Source: Sulfurospirillum sp. UBA2217
GTDB taxonomy: Bacteria; Campylobacterota; Campylobacteria; Campylobacterales; Sulfurospirillaceae
DNA: 64,000 nucleotides
NCBI GenBank assembly: GCA_002328495.1
Contig: DCUJ01000002.1
Coordinates: 111,840-175,839, forward strand
Direction: 5' to 3'
Below, in pieces: positions 53,157 to 61,618 of the stretch. How positions within the stretch are numbered: the first letter of the stretch is position 1; each line of letters opens with the position of its first letter. Made by a program: the position numbers and the translations under genes. The notes beneath the pieces are model-generated. The model did not search any database, was not told the origin of the DNA, and was given only the letters and a program-made list of their open reading frames with translations.

Positions 53157-54428
53157 TTATGCCTCGATACGAATCATCGCAGGTGCGACTTCAACAAACT
53201 CCAATGCCCCAAGTTCTGCAAGTGCCTGTTGAATCTCTCTCTCTTTACACGTGTGTGTGGAGAAAAGAAGCACTGCGCTGTTTGCTTTGAGAGCATCTTG
53301 CTTTTGTAGAAAGCTACTAATTGAGATATTATGCTTCCCTAATATCTGAGAAATTTGTGATAAAACACCAATTTTATCCGTCACGCTCACACGAATATAA
53401 TACTGTGTACAAATCTCTTCTTTAGGCATAAGGCTCAAACCACTTTTTTCCAGAGGTGTAATGAAACCTAACATTGGAGAGTTTTGCGTGTGCCTTGCAA
53501 TATCAATTAAATCTGAAACAACAGCACTTGCCGTTGCGCTTCCCCCAGCCCCAGGTCCATAATACATGGTTTCACCCACACGGTCTCCTATGACACTGAT
53601 GCCATTCATGACCCCATCCACCTTAGCAATCATCTGACCCATGGGTACTAGGGCTGGATGCACACGAAGCTCAACTTTATCACCACTTTTTTTCGCAATA
53701 GTGAGTAGTTTAATGTTATAACCAAACTCTTTTGCAAAACAGATATCTTCGCTACTAATATGCTCAATACCTTCAATTAAAATTTCCTCTGGCTTGACAT
53801 CAATGCCATACGCGATGCTTGCTAAAATAAGTAATTTGTGCGCCGCATCAAATCCACCTACATCAAACGTTGGGTCCGCTTCCGCATAGCCTAACGCTTG
53901 TGCTTCTTTGAGGACATCGATGAAGGCTACTTTTTCATTCATCATTTTGGTCAAAATAAAATTACATGTACCGTTCATAATCCCTTTGATAGCATCAATA
54001 TGGTTGGCACTCAAACCTTCACGAAGTGCTTTAATGATAGGGATGCCTCCTGCCACACTGGCTTCATACCCGATAGGCGTATTGCCTGCTAAATCCTTGA
54101 GTTCATACCGATGGTATGCCAATAGTGCTTTATTAGCTGTTACAACTGCTTTACCATTTTTCAGTGCGCGTGTCACAATGGCATACGCTTCATCCACACC
54201 CCCCATAAGCTCTAACACAACATCAATATCTGGATTGTCAAGAACGTCATCGACATTTGTGCTCAAAGGAATCGTAATATCTCTTTTTTTGGAGAGATTT
54301 TTAACTACGCCCATCACAGGAATAATGCGTTTTCCACTGCGTGCCGTGATGATGTCTTCGTTTTCTTGTAAAATTTTTACAACATGACTTCCAACCGTCC
54401 CAACCCCTATAATACCAACACGAATCAT
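53157..54428 (-). CDS. hom: Homoserine dehydrogenase
   Basis: It reduces aspartate semialdehyde to homoserine for threonine and methionine. The 423-residue protein has the Rossmann motif GIIGVGTVGSHVVKIL, TANKALLAYH, the catalytic region GYEASVAGGIPIIKAL and GIMNGTCNFILTKM, and a C-terminal ACT domain (YIRVSVTDKIGVLSQISQIL) for feedback control. It starts four bases inside the aminotransferase end. Confidence 0.97.
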   Translation of the reverse strand: MIRVGIIGVGTVGSHVVKILQENEDIITARSGKRIIPVMGVVKNLSKKRDITIPLSTNVDDVLDNPDIDVVLELMGGVDEAYAIVTRALKNGKAVVTANKALLAYHRYELKDLAGNTPIGYEASVAGGIPIIKALREGLSANHIDAIKGIMNGTCNFILTKMMNEKVAFIDVLKEAQALGYAEADPTFDVGGFDAAHKLLILASIAYGIDVKPEEILIEGIEHISSEDICFAKEFGYNIKLLTIAKKSGDKVELRVHPALVPMGQMIAKVDGVMNGISVIGDRVGETMYYGPGAGGSATASAVVSDLIDIARHTQNSPMLGFITPLEKSGLSLMPKEEICTQYYIRVSVTDKIGVLSQISQILGKHNISISSFLQKQDALKANSAVLLFSTHTCKEREIQQALAELGALEFVEVAPAMIRIEA

Positions 54429-55645
54429 TCTTTTGAACCTTCCAAACTTTTTAAATATTTTTTGATATTGCGTGCCGCTTGGCGGATACGGTTTTCATTT
54501 TCGATGAGTGCAATTCGCACATACCCCTCACCTGCTTCGCCAAATCCATTGCCTGGGCTGACCGCAATTTTTGCTTCTTGTAAGAGTTGTTTTGCAAATT
54601 CCATACTGCCTAAATGACGTGCTACTTCAGGAATTTTTGCCCACACAAACATCGTAGATTGTGGTTTAACCATTGGCCAACCTGCATTAGTGAAACTCTC
54701 AACCAAAACATCTCGTCGTTTTTGATAGGTGGCACGAATCTCATCTACACACTCTTGTGGCCCATCCAATGCTACCGTTGAAGCGACTTGAATCGGTGTA
54801 AACATTCCATAATCAAACCACGATTTAATTTTTTGCAACGCGCCAACAAGCTTTTTATTGCCTACGACAAACCCTACACGCCAGCCTGCCATATTGTAAC
54901 TTTTGGAAAGTGTGTAACATTCAACGGCTACATCACGCGCGCCTTCTACTTGAAAAATAGAGGGAGTTTCATATCCATCAAACGATAAATCCGCATAGGC
55001 AATATCGCTAATAATATAAAAACGCTCTTCTTTCGCATACGCAACCAATTCTTCATAAAAAGAGACATCGGTGGTGACACATGTTGGGTTATGTGGAAAA
55101 TTTACCACAACATACTTTGGCTTTGGAGCCGATTCACGGAATACTTTTTTGAGTTTTTTGAAAAATTCAACTTTGTCTAGCACATAATTTTCATCATAGT
55201 CCAATCCAAATTTATGAACATTTCCACCCGCAATCATAAACGCATACGCATGAATAGGATAAGCAGGGTCTGGAACAACAGCAACATCGCCTGGGTTGAT
55301 AATTGCTTGTGCTAAGTGCACAAATCCCTCTTTGCTTCCCAGCGTTGCAACAGCTTCCGCGTTAGGGTCAAATGTGACACCGTATTTTCGCTGATACCAA
55401 TTACAAATGGCTAAACGTAGTTTATAGATACCTTTACTTACTGAATATCCGTGTGTTCCATCTTTTTGAGCCGATTCAACGAGTTTATCAATAATATGCT
55501 GCGGTGTTCTTCCATCAGGGTTTCCCATTGAAAAGTCGATGATGTCATCCCCAGCACGGCGAGCTGAGAGTTTTAAATCATTAATTTGAGCAAAAACATA
55601 TCCTGGAAGTCTATCAATCGTATTAAATCGTATTTCATCAAACAT
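54425..55645 (-). CDS. Class I/II aminotransferase (AlaC/AspB-like)
   Basis: A PLP-dependent fold-type I aminotransferase of 406 residues. It shows IDFSMGNPDGRTP, VVPDPAYPIHAY, VVVNFPHNPTC and the PLP-lysine segment CYTLSKSYNMAGWRVGF. It resembles the AlaC group and the enzymes sometimes named LL-diaminopimelate or aspartate aminotransferase in Campylobacterota. The gene next door, hom, points to aspartate-family metabolism, but the substrate cannot be fixed from sequence. Confidence 0.85.
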   Translation of the reverse strand: MFDEIRFNTIDRLPGYVFAQINDLKLSARRAGDDIIDFSMGNPDGRTPQHIIDKLVESAQKDGTHGYSVSKGIYKLRLAICNWYQRKYGVTFDPNAEAVATLGSKEGFVHLAQAIINPGDVAVVPDPAYPIHAYAFMIAGGNVHKFGLDYDENYVLDKVEFFKKLKKVFRESAPKPKYVVVNFPHNPTCVTTDVSFYEELVAYAKEERFYIISDIAYADLSFDGYETPSIFQVEGARDVAVECYTLSKSYNMAGWRVGFVVGNKKLVGALQKIKSWFDYGMFTPIQVASTVALDGPQECVDEIRATYQKRRDVLVESFTNAGWPMVKPQSTMFVWAKIPEVARHLGSMEFAKQLLQEAKIAVSPGNGFGEAGEGYVRIALIENENRIRQAARNIKKYLKSLEGSKE

Positions 55646-55646
55646 T

Positions 55647-56471
55647 TTAATTTCCTTTTACATGTAAGGACAATCCGCGCTTAATGTTCTCAAGCATCAC
55701 GGTATCGCCTATTTTGATATACACAGCCCGCTCTGGTACTGATAATTTTAAAGTTTTAACAGATTCTTCTGCTTTTGTGTCACCGACAACATTAAGGTAC
55801 GCATCAAAAAAGACCACATCAGGAAACCATTGGTCTGAAATATGAGAGGTAATCATCACCTCTTTTGCACCTTTTATACCAATCCAATACGGTTTCAGCG
55901 GTTTACCCAAAGGAGTGTTAACACCATTTTCAAGGCTTTTAACCCCTAAATGTGCCTCTTTAGAGTTAATATCGTAAAACCAATAATGGTCACTGTTTTT
56001 TACAATGTGTGTAATACTGCATCCTCTAGCCCCAAGGGCATTGGCAAAGGAAACTGGGTCTAAAATATGTTCTGTTTGAAGATAAATTTCCCACACAAAC
56101 CCCGCTTGATCACGTAAGGCATTGTTGGTTAAAAAGTAGTTATACCCCATTAATTCCAATGTTTCATTGATAATTTTGAGAAAAATAAGCGGTTCATGTT
56201 GGGTGCGAAACGCAAGGCGTAGATGTACGGGTTCAGGATACAAGAGGCGTACCAAACCATTTTTTTTCAAAACATCCATCACTTTAACACTGTCCACACG
56301 TCCATCGTGTTTCAAAAAGTCCCCAGAAGAAGCAAACAGAACGTTGATGAGATTTTTTTGTGTTTCATATTTGCTTGCACCGACATAGCTTTTGATGGTA
56401 TCGTCCAAGGTTTGATTGGCAAACAAAAACACTGCTGAAAACAGTATGGCTACAATAGCTTTTTTCACCAC
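55647..56471 (-). CDS. Hypothetical exported protein
   Basis: A 274-residue protein with a typical signal peptide (MVKKAIVAILFSAVFLFA-N), so probably periplasmic. The mature part has mixed alpha/beta character with no repeats; I do not recognise a catalytic motif. It ends SLHVKGN, where a palindrome supplies LHV. It overlaps the RodZ-like gene upstream by seven bases and leaves one base before the aminotransferase start. Gene pairing suggests an envelope role together with the RodZ-like protein, by inference. Confidence 0.75.
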   Translation of the reverse strand: MVKKAIVAILFSAVFLFANQTLDDTIKSYVGASKYETQKNLINVLFASSGDFLKHDGRVDSVKVMDVLKKNGLVRLLYPEPVHLRLAFRTQHEPLIFLKIINETLELMGYNYFLTNNALRDQAGFVWEIYLQTEHILDPVSFANALGARGCSITHIVKNSDHYWFYDINSKEAHLGVKSLENGVNTPLGKPLKPYWIGIKGAKEVMITSHISDQWFPDVVFFDAYLNVVGDTKAEESVKTLKLSVPERAVYIKIGDTVMLENIKRGLSLHVKGN

Positions 56472-57367
56472 GTTTTCCCTTGATTGATTTTAACAAACAT
56501 CTCTTCTGAAATTTTTGTAATCGTTCCATTCTCAACTAAAAAACGGGTAGAACCTTGCTCGGTAAAATCTTCCACACTCCCATCGTAAGAGAGTTTAAAA
56601 TAACCATGCCCCGTTTTCAGTAATTGTCTTTTCGTTAAATCAATGCTTAGCTTTTTATCCCCTGTACTCTCTTTGCGACTACCATTTTCAAGAGCAATGA
56701 TTCCAATCCACATCTTTCTAAGAGGCATAATCATCGCTTCATGTTGAGAAATACCTTGCACCAAAGGCACATCCACCGTTGTATTTTTCTCAACACTGAC
56801 ATTACTTTCAAGCAAAACACTCTGATTGGCTTCAACTACAACCGCAATGACCTCTTGTGTCGCATTGGTGCTGTTGGTCTCCACTACCCTCTCTTCAACT
56901 TTGACACCCATAGACGTTGCGGCTTCTTTAATGATAGGGGTGTCTTGAAATCCTGTGGTATTTTTTTCAATATTCGGGCTGATAATTTCAAGGAGTGCTG
57001 GCACGCTAACATCTATCTTAAAAAAAGAGAGTCCCATCCACATACCTGAACCTAAAAGAATCATAACAAAGAGCCACAAAAGCTTTCGTGAACTTCTATC
57101 GTTGCGTGCACGAATGAAAATTTTCTCTTTGCGCAAATCTTCATCATGCTTATGCTCATCCCAATAGCGGTAGAACCCTTCTAGCCACTCACTGAAATCC
57201 AATTTGTATTCGCGAGATAAAATTTTCACAAACCCAAGCGTGTTGATTTTATTTAGTTTTTCGTATTCGTTATTGATAATATACTGTAATTGTTTGACTT
57301 CAATGTGCGTTTTTTTGCACACTTCATGCAACCCAACTTTTTCTAAACCCTTGATATCTTTATCCAT
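56465..57367 (-). CDS. RodZ-like membrane protein with N-terminal HTH
   Basis: A 300-residue bitopic protein. Residues ~1-80 look like a Cro/RodZ helix-turn-helix (VGLHEVCKKTHIEVKQLQYI, LGFVKILSREYKLD), followed by a basic stretch, a membrane helix near 113-131 (LLWLFVMILLGSGMWMGLSF), and a Thr/Val/Glu-rich periplasmic part ending in a beta domain. This is the RodZ plan, and RodZ links MreB to the wall; mreB lies 20 kb away. The start at 57367 overlaps the rlmB stop; a longer start 18 codons upstream lies in rlmB. Confidence 0.68.
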   Translation of the reverse strand: MDKDIKGLEKVGLHEVCKKTHIEVKQLQYIINNEYEKLNKINTLGFVKILSREYKLDFSEWLEGFYRYWDEHKHDEDLRKEKIFIRARNDRSSRKLLWLFVMILLGSGMWMGLSFFKIDVSVPALLEIISPNIEKNTTGFQDTPIIKEAATSMGVKVEERVVETNSTNATQEVIAVVVEANQSVLLESNVSVEKNTTVDVPLVQGISQHEAMIMPLRKMWIGIIALENGSRKESTGDKKLSIDLTKRQLLKTGHGYFKLSYDGSVEDFTEQGSTRFLVENGTITKISEEMFVKINQGKTW

Positions 57368-58043
57368 TTGCAATCCTATCACACAGTATCGCAGCTGCAG
57401 CACTGACGTTGAGTGAGTCAAATGCTCTCGCCATTTTTATTGAGATAACGCTATCTAATTTTTCTTTGATTTTCGGTGAAAGTCCCTTGCCCTCACTGCC
57501 CATAATCAGTACTCGCTTGGGTGCAAACGTTACTTCTTTGACATCCACACCACCCATATCAGCCCCGTACAAGGAAAATCCTATCTGCTTGAGTTCATTG
57601 AGCATATCTTTTGTTGAAGGGCATACTGCTATTGGAAGCTCAAACGCAGCAGCAGAACTGGTACGCAAGATGGCTTCAAGATTACAGGTTTTAACCCCAC
57701 TGAGAATGAGCCCATCGGCACCAAACGCATAAGCACTGCGCACAATAGCTCCAATATTACCCACATCGGTCACTTCATCTAAAATCACCAAAAAAGAGCC
57801 TTTTTTAATCTCGTTAAACGAGGCAAGCTCTACATCAGCAATGTGAGCAATAAACCCTTGATGATTTCCCCCACGACTCATAGCCTGTGCTTTTTTTTCA
57901 TCGATGCGACAAATTTTGTCCGTGACCCGTGCCATTTGGGAAAATAGCTTAGGCTCGCACTCTTTGGCTAAAAAGATGGTTTCTATGCGCTTGGGATAGT
58001 GTTTTAACAGATGTAAAATGAGTTGTTTTCCATAAATAATCAT
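57360..58043 (-). CDS. rlmB: 23S rRNA 2'-O-methyltransferase RlmB/TrmH family
   Basis: A SPOUT methyltransferase of 227 residues. An N-terminal substrate-binding domain (MIIYGKQLILHLLKHYPKRI) is followed by the knot domain with ILDEVTDVGNIGAIVRSAYAFGADG, VLIMGSEGKGLSP and SLNVSAAAAILCDRI. These motifs define the TrmH/RlmB group that methylates ribose in 23S rRNA (G2251 in E. coli) or tRNA. The target cannot be separated by eye; RlmB is the likelier. Confidence 0.9.
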   Translation of the reverse strand: MIIYGKQLILHLLKHYPKRIETIFLAKECEPKLFSQMARVTDKICRIDEKKAQAMSRGGNHQGFIAHIADVELASFNEIKKGSFLVILDEVTDVGNIGAIVRSAYAFGADGLILSGVKTCNLEAILRTSSAAAFELPIAVCPSTKDMLNELKQIGFSLYGADMGGVDVKEVTFAPKRVLIMGSEGKGLSPKIKEKLDSVISIKMARAFDSLNVSAAAAILCDRIANG

Positions 58044-58138
58044 GGCATTTATTGTACCCAAAATCGCTTAAAATAATACAATTTTGCCTAAAAAAGGTAT
58101 ATAAAAGTCATTTCATGTAACCAAATAGACATTTCATC

Positions 58139-58945
58139 TTAAAGGGTATTGTAACACTCTTTAACACTAAAACCTGTCAGTTTTGAGAGGATTTTTGCTT
58201 TTTGTTTGGGAGGTAAATCTAATTCTAAGATATCTTCTTTAGTGATGGCACTACCGCCCTCACGGATTTCAGGAGTAATTACGACAACCCATTCACCTTT
58301 GAGATTCGCCAATTTTGATTGTGCTTGTACCTCAAGTGATGTTCCTAAAAAGCGTCTTTCATGAAGCTTTGTTGCCTCTTTAATGGCGAAAATCATACGC
58401 TTTGGTGCGAGGATTGCTAATTCATCAATGAGTTTTTCAATACGATGCGGAGATTCGTACACAATGGTCGCATACGGAGCATTAAGTACTTCAAGTAATT
58501 GTGTGTGTCGCTCACTTCCTTTATGAGATAAAAAACCAAAAAATAAAAACTGATGTGTTTGGATACCACTTGCCACATATGCTAAAAGCGATGCATTAGC
58601 CCCTGGTAGAACTTCATACGCAAGCTTTTGCTCTTGACAAAAACGCACGAGTGCCGCTCCTGGGTCGCTAATACCTGGCATTCCTGCATCGCTTAAATAG
58701 GCAACCGTTTCGTTAAAAATTGTTTTATCTAACGTGGAAAGTATGTGCATTTCATTGTGAGAGTGCATCGAGATAAAACGTTCAACATGGCATTCCAATC
58801 CGTGACGTTCTTTTAAAAGAGAGAGGAGTTTTTTAGTAATGCGTGTATCTTCGCAAAAAAGAGTTTTGCATTCGGCAAGAAGTTTGAGACTCCTTACCGA
58901 AATATCATCTAAATTTCCTATCGGGGTAGGAATGAAGTAAACCAA
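58139..58945 (-). CDS. rsmI: 16S rRNA (cytidine1402-2'-O)-methyltransferase RsmI
   Basis: A tetrapyrrole-methylase-fold enzyme of 268 residues that methylates C1402 of 16S rRNA. It begins MVYFIPTPIGNLDDISVRSLKLL and contains CEDTRITKKLL, SDAGMPGISDPGAALV, and PGANASLLAYVASG, the family signature. The C-terminal HTH-like segment (LPPKQKAKILSKLTGFSVKECY) is present. It follows rpmE by 14 bases. A 95-base gene-free gap to rlmB holds nothing recognisable. Confidence 0.96.
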   Translation of the reverse strand: MVYFIPTPIGNLDDISVRSLKLLAECKTLFCEDTRITKKLLSLLKERHGLECHVERFISMHSHNEMHILSTLDKTIFNETVAYLSDAGMPGISDPGAALVRFCQEQKLAYEVLPGANASLLAYVASGIQTHQFLFFGFLSHKGSERHTQLLEVLNAPYATIVYESPHRIEKLIDELAILAPKRMIFAIKEATKLHERRFLGTSLEVQAQSKLANLKGEWVVVITPEIREGGSAITKEDILELDLPPKQKAKILSKLTGFSVKECYNTL

Positions 58946-58959
58946 AGGTTTAAAAGAGC

Positions 58960-59160
58960 TTATTTAAGGTTGTATTTTTTCTTAAATTTCTCAACACGAC
59001 CTGCTGCATCCACGATCTTCTCACTGCCCGTGAAGAAGGGATGGCATGAACTACAGATGTCAATTCTAAGTTCAGCTTTGTTGGACATAGTCTCAAAACT
59101 ATTACCACATGCACATGTCACGACACATGCTACGTATTCTGGATGAATATCTTTTTTCAT
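58960..59160 (-). CDS. rpmE: 50S ribosomal protein L31 (zinc-binding type)
   Basis: A 66-residue ribosomal protein with cysteines in VTCACGNSF and CSSCHPFFTG, the C+ zinc-ribbon form. It begins MKKDIHPEYV, a normal L31 N-terminus. The zinc-bearing form is the one usually replaced by a zinc-free paralogue under zinc limitation; no paralogue is in the window. The promoter region upstream carries a 9-bp inverted repeat. Confidence 0.97.
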   Translation of the reverse strand: MKKDIHPEYVACVVTCACGNSFETMSNKAELRIDICSSCHPFFTGSEKIVDAAGRVEKFKKKYNLK

Positions 59161-59205
59161 AGGGTTTTTCCTCGTATTTTCATATAAAATAGGTGTTTAT
59201 CTAGC

Positions 59206-59232
59206 ATAATTTGCCAAAAGGCGCAAATTATA
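59206..59232 (-). promoter_or_regulatory. rpmE promoter region with inverted repeat
   Basis: ATAATTTGC (59206-59214) and GCAAATTAT (59223-59231) form a 9-bp inverted repeat with an eight-base gap. On the minus strand its upstream arm overlaps a TATAAT -10 box (59227-59232), about 67 bases before the rpmE ATG. It could be an operator over the promoter or a symmetrical promoter element; no T run is present to make it a terminator. Confidence 0.45.
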
Positions 59233-59256
59233 GCACAAAAGGCTTATTAATTCAAG

Positions 59257-59925
59257 TCATGCCAATATTTTTGCCACAACGCTTACCACGGCGGTTTCAC
59301 TGCGCAAAATCGCGTTACATGTAAGCCCTAAAACGGGGTTTGTGTTTAGCAGTTCTCGTTCTTTAATACTAAAGCCACCCTCAGGTCCTATCAAAACACT
59401 CTCTATCACATCCTTTGCATCCAATTTTTGTTCGCAAAAATCAATCACCGTACTCTTAGGATATGCTTCAAGGTATGTTTGTAGATTTTTAAACTCTTCG
59501 AGTATCATCATCTTCGTTCGTCCGCATTGTTGGCACGAGTTAATTAAAATGCGTCGCATCCGTTCGTAGTCGAGTTTATGGCTTTTTTGAGAAAACTCCG
59601 CATACACAAAACTGATTTTATACACTCCCAATTCATTGAGCATCGGTAAAGTTTTTTCAATGATTTTTGGGTCAATCACGCACCATGCAAGATGCAGATT
59701 TTGAGAAGGCACAAGAGCACTTTCTTCACTTTGCTGCCATTGAAATATTGCCTCTTTTTTTCCTATGGATTCTAGTACATACGTATGAAGCATGGCGTCA
59801 TTTAGATGACGCCATTGACTCGTATCACCCACCCCCATGCGTCTGACTTTAAAAAGATGCTCATATGCCCTTATCTCTACATGTAAAAGAGGAATTCCTG
59901 CATTTTCGTGGTAAACAAACTGCAT
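59257..59925 (-). CDS. rsmE: 16S rRNA (uracil1498-N3)-methyltransferase RsmE
   Basis: A SPOUT enzyme of 222 residues. An N-terminal PUA-like part (MQFVYHENAG, HLFKVRRMGVGD) precedes the knot domain with CQQCGRTKM, VLIGPEGGFSIKERELL and LTCNAILRSETAVVSVVAKIL, the conserved RsmE motifs. The length is slightly short. The ATG overlaps the stop of the upstream membrane-protein gene (TGATG). Two palindrome copies lie inside, read as LHV and TC. Confidence 0.95.
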   Translation of the reverse strand: MQFVYHENAGIPLLHVEIRAYEHLFKVRRMGVGDTSQWRHLNDAMLHTYVLESIGKKEAIFQWQQSEESALVPSQNLHLAWCVIDPKIIEKTLPMLNELGVYKISFVYAEFSQKSHKLDYERMRRILINSCQQCGRTKMMILEEFKNLQTYLEAYPKSTVIDFCEQKLDAKDVIESVLIGPEGGFSIKERELLNTNPVLGLTCNAILRSETAVVSVVAKILA

Positions 59926-60335
59926 CAATATACTCCATAATAGACGATAAGCGTGATGCCTACAAGAATGATATCGATAAAGTATTTACGAAGAGCAAGG
60001 GCCTTATAGCTCGTGGGTTGTATTTCAAAACGTTTGACATGTTTATACATTTTATGCCCTCGAATACCAAAACCTACAAGCAACACCCACACCATACTCA
60101 TCACCCATACTACCCATGAAACATTAAATTGACGCACCGCCATAATAATGAGTCCCGTAAAAAAAATGGCAAATAAGACGATGAAATATTGTGGCGCTAA
60201 AAGTTCAAGTCGCTTTGAAAGGTGACCAAAAGAGCTCTCTTTTTTTAAAAGATAGATATTACCCCCAATCAATCCTATCAGTAACACAATAAACGCAAGA
60301 TGTAGTTGCGTGGAGAGTTTTATCATTTCTTCCAT
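59925..60335 (-). CDS. Small four-helix membrane protein
   Basis: A 136-residue protein with about four membrane helices (LHLAFIVLLIGLIGGNIYLL; QYFIVLFAIFFTGLIIMAV; VVWVMSMVWVLLVGFGI; FIDIILVGITLIVYYGVY). The N-terminal histidine helix and overall plan recall CopD/HemJ-like proteins, but I cannot assign it. The ATG at 60335 has AAGGAG nine bases ahead, so I prefer it to a start 12 codons upstream. It is translationally coupled to rsmE. Confidence 0.72.
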   Translation of the reverse strand: MEEMIKLSTQLHLAFIVLLIGLIGGNIYLLKKESSFGHLSKRLELLAPQYFIVLFAIFFTGLIIMAVRQFNVSWVVWVMSMVWVLLVGFGIRGHKMYKHVKRFEIQPTSYKALALRKYFIDIILVGITLIVYYGVY

Positions 60336-60376
60336 AATTTCAGGCTCCTTATTGTATAAAATTTTACCCATTTTAG

Positions 60377-60382
60377 TATAAT
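60377..60382 (+). promoter_or_regulatory. Likely -10 box for moeA
   Basis: TATAAT lies 27 bases before the moeA ATG in the 73-base divergent spacer. Confidence 0.55.
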
Positions 60383-60408
60383 GTTCTCATAAATTTAAAG
60401 GTGTACGT

Positions 60409-61530
60409 ATGCCCTTATCCTATCACGATATTCTTGACATGTTGCCCACCGTTGTAACACCTTTAGAGCGAAGTGAATCGCTGCCTCTGCTCAGTGCACT
60501 CAATCGTATCGCCTCCGAACCCATCTATGCCTCTTTTGAACTTCCTAAAACCGCCATTAGCCTACGGGATGGATATGCGTTTAGCCTTAAAGATGCCCCC
60601 ATCGTGGATTTGTCTCGTTGCATACATGTGTCCACAGGAGATGCACTTCCTTTATCAATAGATGCCATTATTGGTTATGAAGAAGCGTGTGTTAAAAACC
60701 ATGCTTTACATGTAACCCAAGAAATCACTAAAGGGTGGCACATTAAAAAAAGAGGAGAAGATATTTTAGAGGAAGAGTGTTTGGTGCATGCCTTTGAGCC
60801 TTTAAGTGCATACAAACTCACTGCACTCTCTGCGCAAGGCATTGTCAAAATTGATGTGTTGAAAAAACTGCGTATTGCTATTTTAAGCATTGGGAGTAGT
60901 TTGACACCGTTGGGTGAATCCTTGGTAGAAAATGCTATTTACAATTCTAATGCCATTAGCCTAAGTGCTCGAGTGATGGACTTAGGATGTGAAGTCTGTA
61001 CGATTCAAACCTTGGGTAACACGGAAGCGTTGATTCTTCAAACACTGAATGAACTACAACGCTTTACCGATCTGATTATCACCACTGGAGCGCTCAGTCA
61101 TAATGATGGCATTGCTCAACTGCTACGCAAAAATACTTTGAATAATGTGTTTAACGAAGTCGCCATAACCCCAGCAAAACCAAGTGCTCTTTCACGACTA
61201 AAGAATACCCTAATATTACATCTTCCAGGGCTTCCTTTGGGTAGCTTACTAGGATTTGAACTCTTAGGTGTACCTTTGATAAGAGCTTTGCAGCATCAAA
61301 GCACCCTTTTACCCCGAAGTTATCATCACATTAACGGCACCCCTTTTACATGTAAGCAAGGTTGCGTTAGTGCGATTCCTGGACTTAGTGATGGAAAAAC
61401 ATTTATGTGTGCTCCGCATTACGAAGCAGGAAGGCTCAATGCGCTGAGCCAATGCAATGGCTATGTGCGCATTGAAAATCAAGAAAAAGTTTTACAAGGT
61501 GACACGGTACAGTTTATCCCGTTTCATTAG
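60409..61530 (+). CDS. moeA: Molybdopterin molybdenumtransferase MoeA-like
   Basis: MoeA inserts molybdate into adenylylated molybdopterin. The 373-residue protein has the N-terminal SLRDGYAFSLKDAP (substrate loop), SIDAIIGYEEA, and RGEDILEEECLV, then the MogA-like domain with LSIGSSLTPLG, IYNSNAISLSA, IITTGALSHNDGIAQLL (normally TTGGxSxGxxD) and HLPGLPLGSLLGFELL. It is shorter than the ~400-residue norm and the TTG-G motif is altered to TTGALSHND, so it may be a divergent paralogue. It converges on moaA. Confidence 0.85.
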   Translation: MPLSYHDILDMLPTVVTPLERSESLPLLSALNRIASEPIYASFELPKTAISLRDGYAFSLKDAPIVDLSRCIHVSTGDALPLSIDAIIGYEEACVKNHALHVTQEITKGWHIKKRGEDILEEECLVHAFEPLSAYKLTALSAQGIVKIDVLKKLRIAILSIGSSLTPLGESLVENAIYNSNAISLSARVMDLGCEVCTIQTLGNTEALILQTLNELQRFTDLIITTGALSHNDGIAQLLRKNTLNNVFNEVAITPAKPSALSRLKNTLILHLPGLPLGSLLGFELLGVPLIRALQHQSTLLPRSYHHINGTPFTCKQGCVSAIPGLSDGKTFMCAPHYEAGRLNALSQCNGYVRIENQEKVLQGDTVQFIPFH

Positions 61531-61547
61531 AGTTCTTGCAGAACTCT
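61529..61547 (+). other. Hairpin at the moeA stop codon
   Basis: AGAGTTC and GAACTCT pair over a five-base loop, beginning at the moeA stop. There is no T run right after it; T-rich sequence starts 14 bases later. It is possibly a weak terminator between convergent moeA and moaA. Confidence 0.35.
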
Positions 61548-61618
61548 GGACATGCCTTTGGTGTTTTTTCTTCTTAATTAAAATTTACAAGAAGTTTATG
61601 AGCTCCCAAACGCTTATG

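Noticed and set aside
8080..53250. ACACGTGT/CACGTGT-like short palindromes as a second iterated motif
   Set aside because: Only a handful were noticed, with inconsistent flanks; not clearly above what the composition allows.
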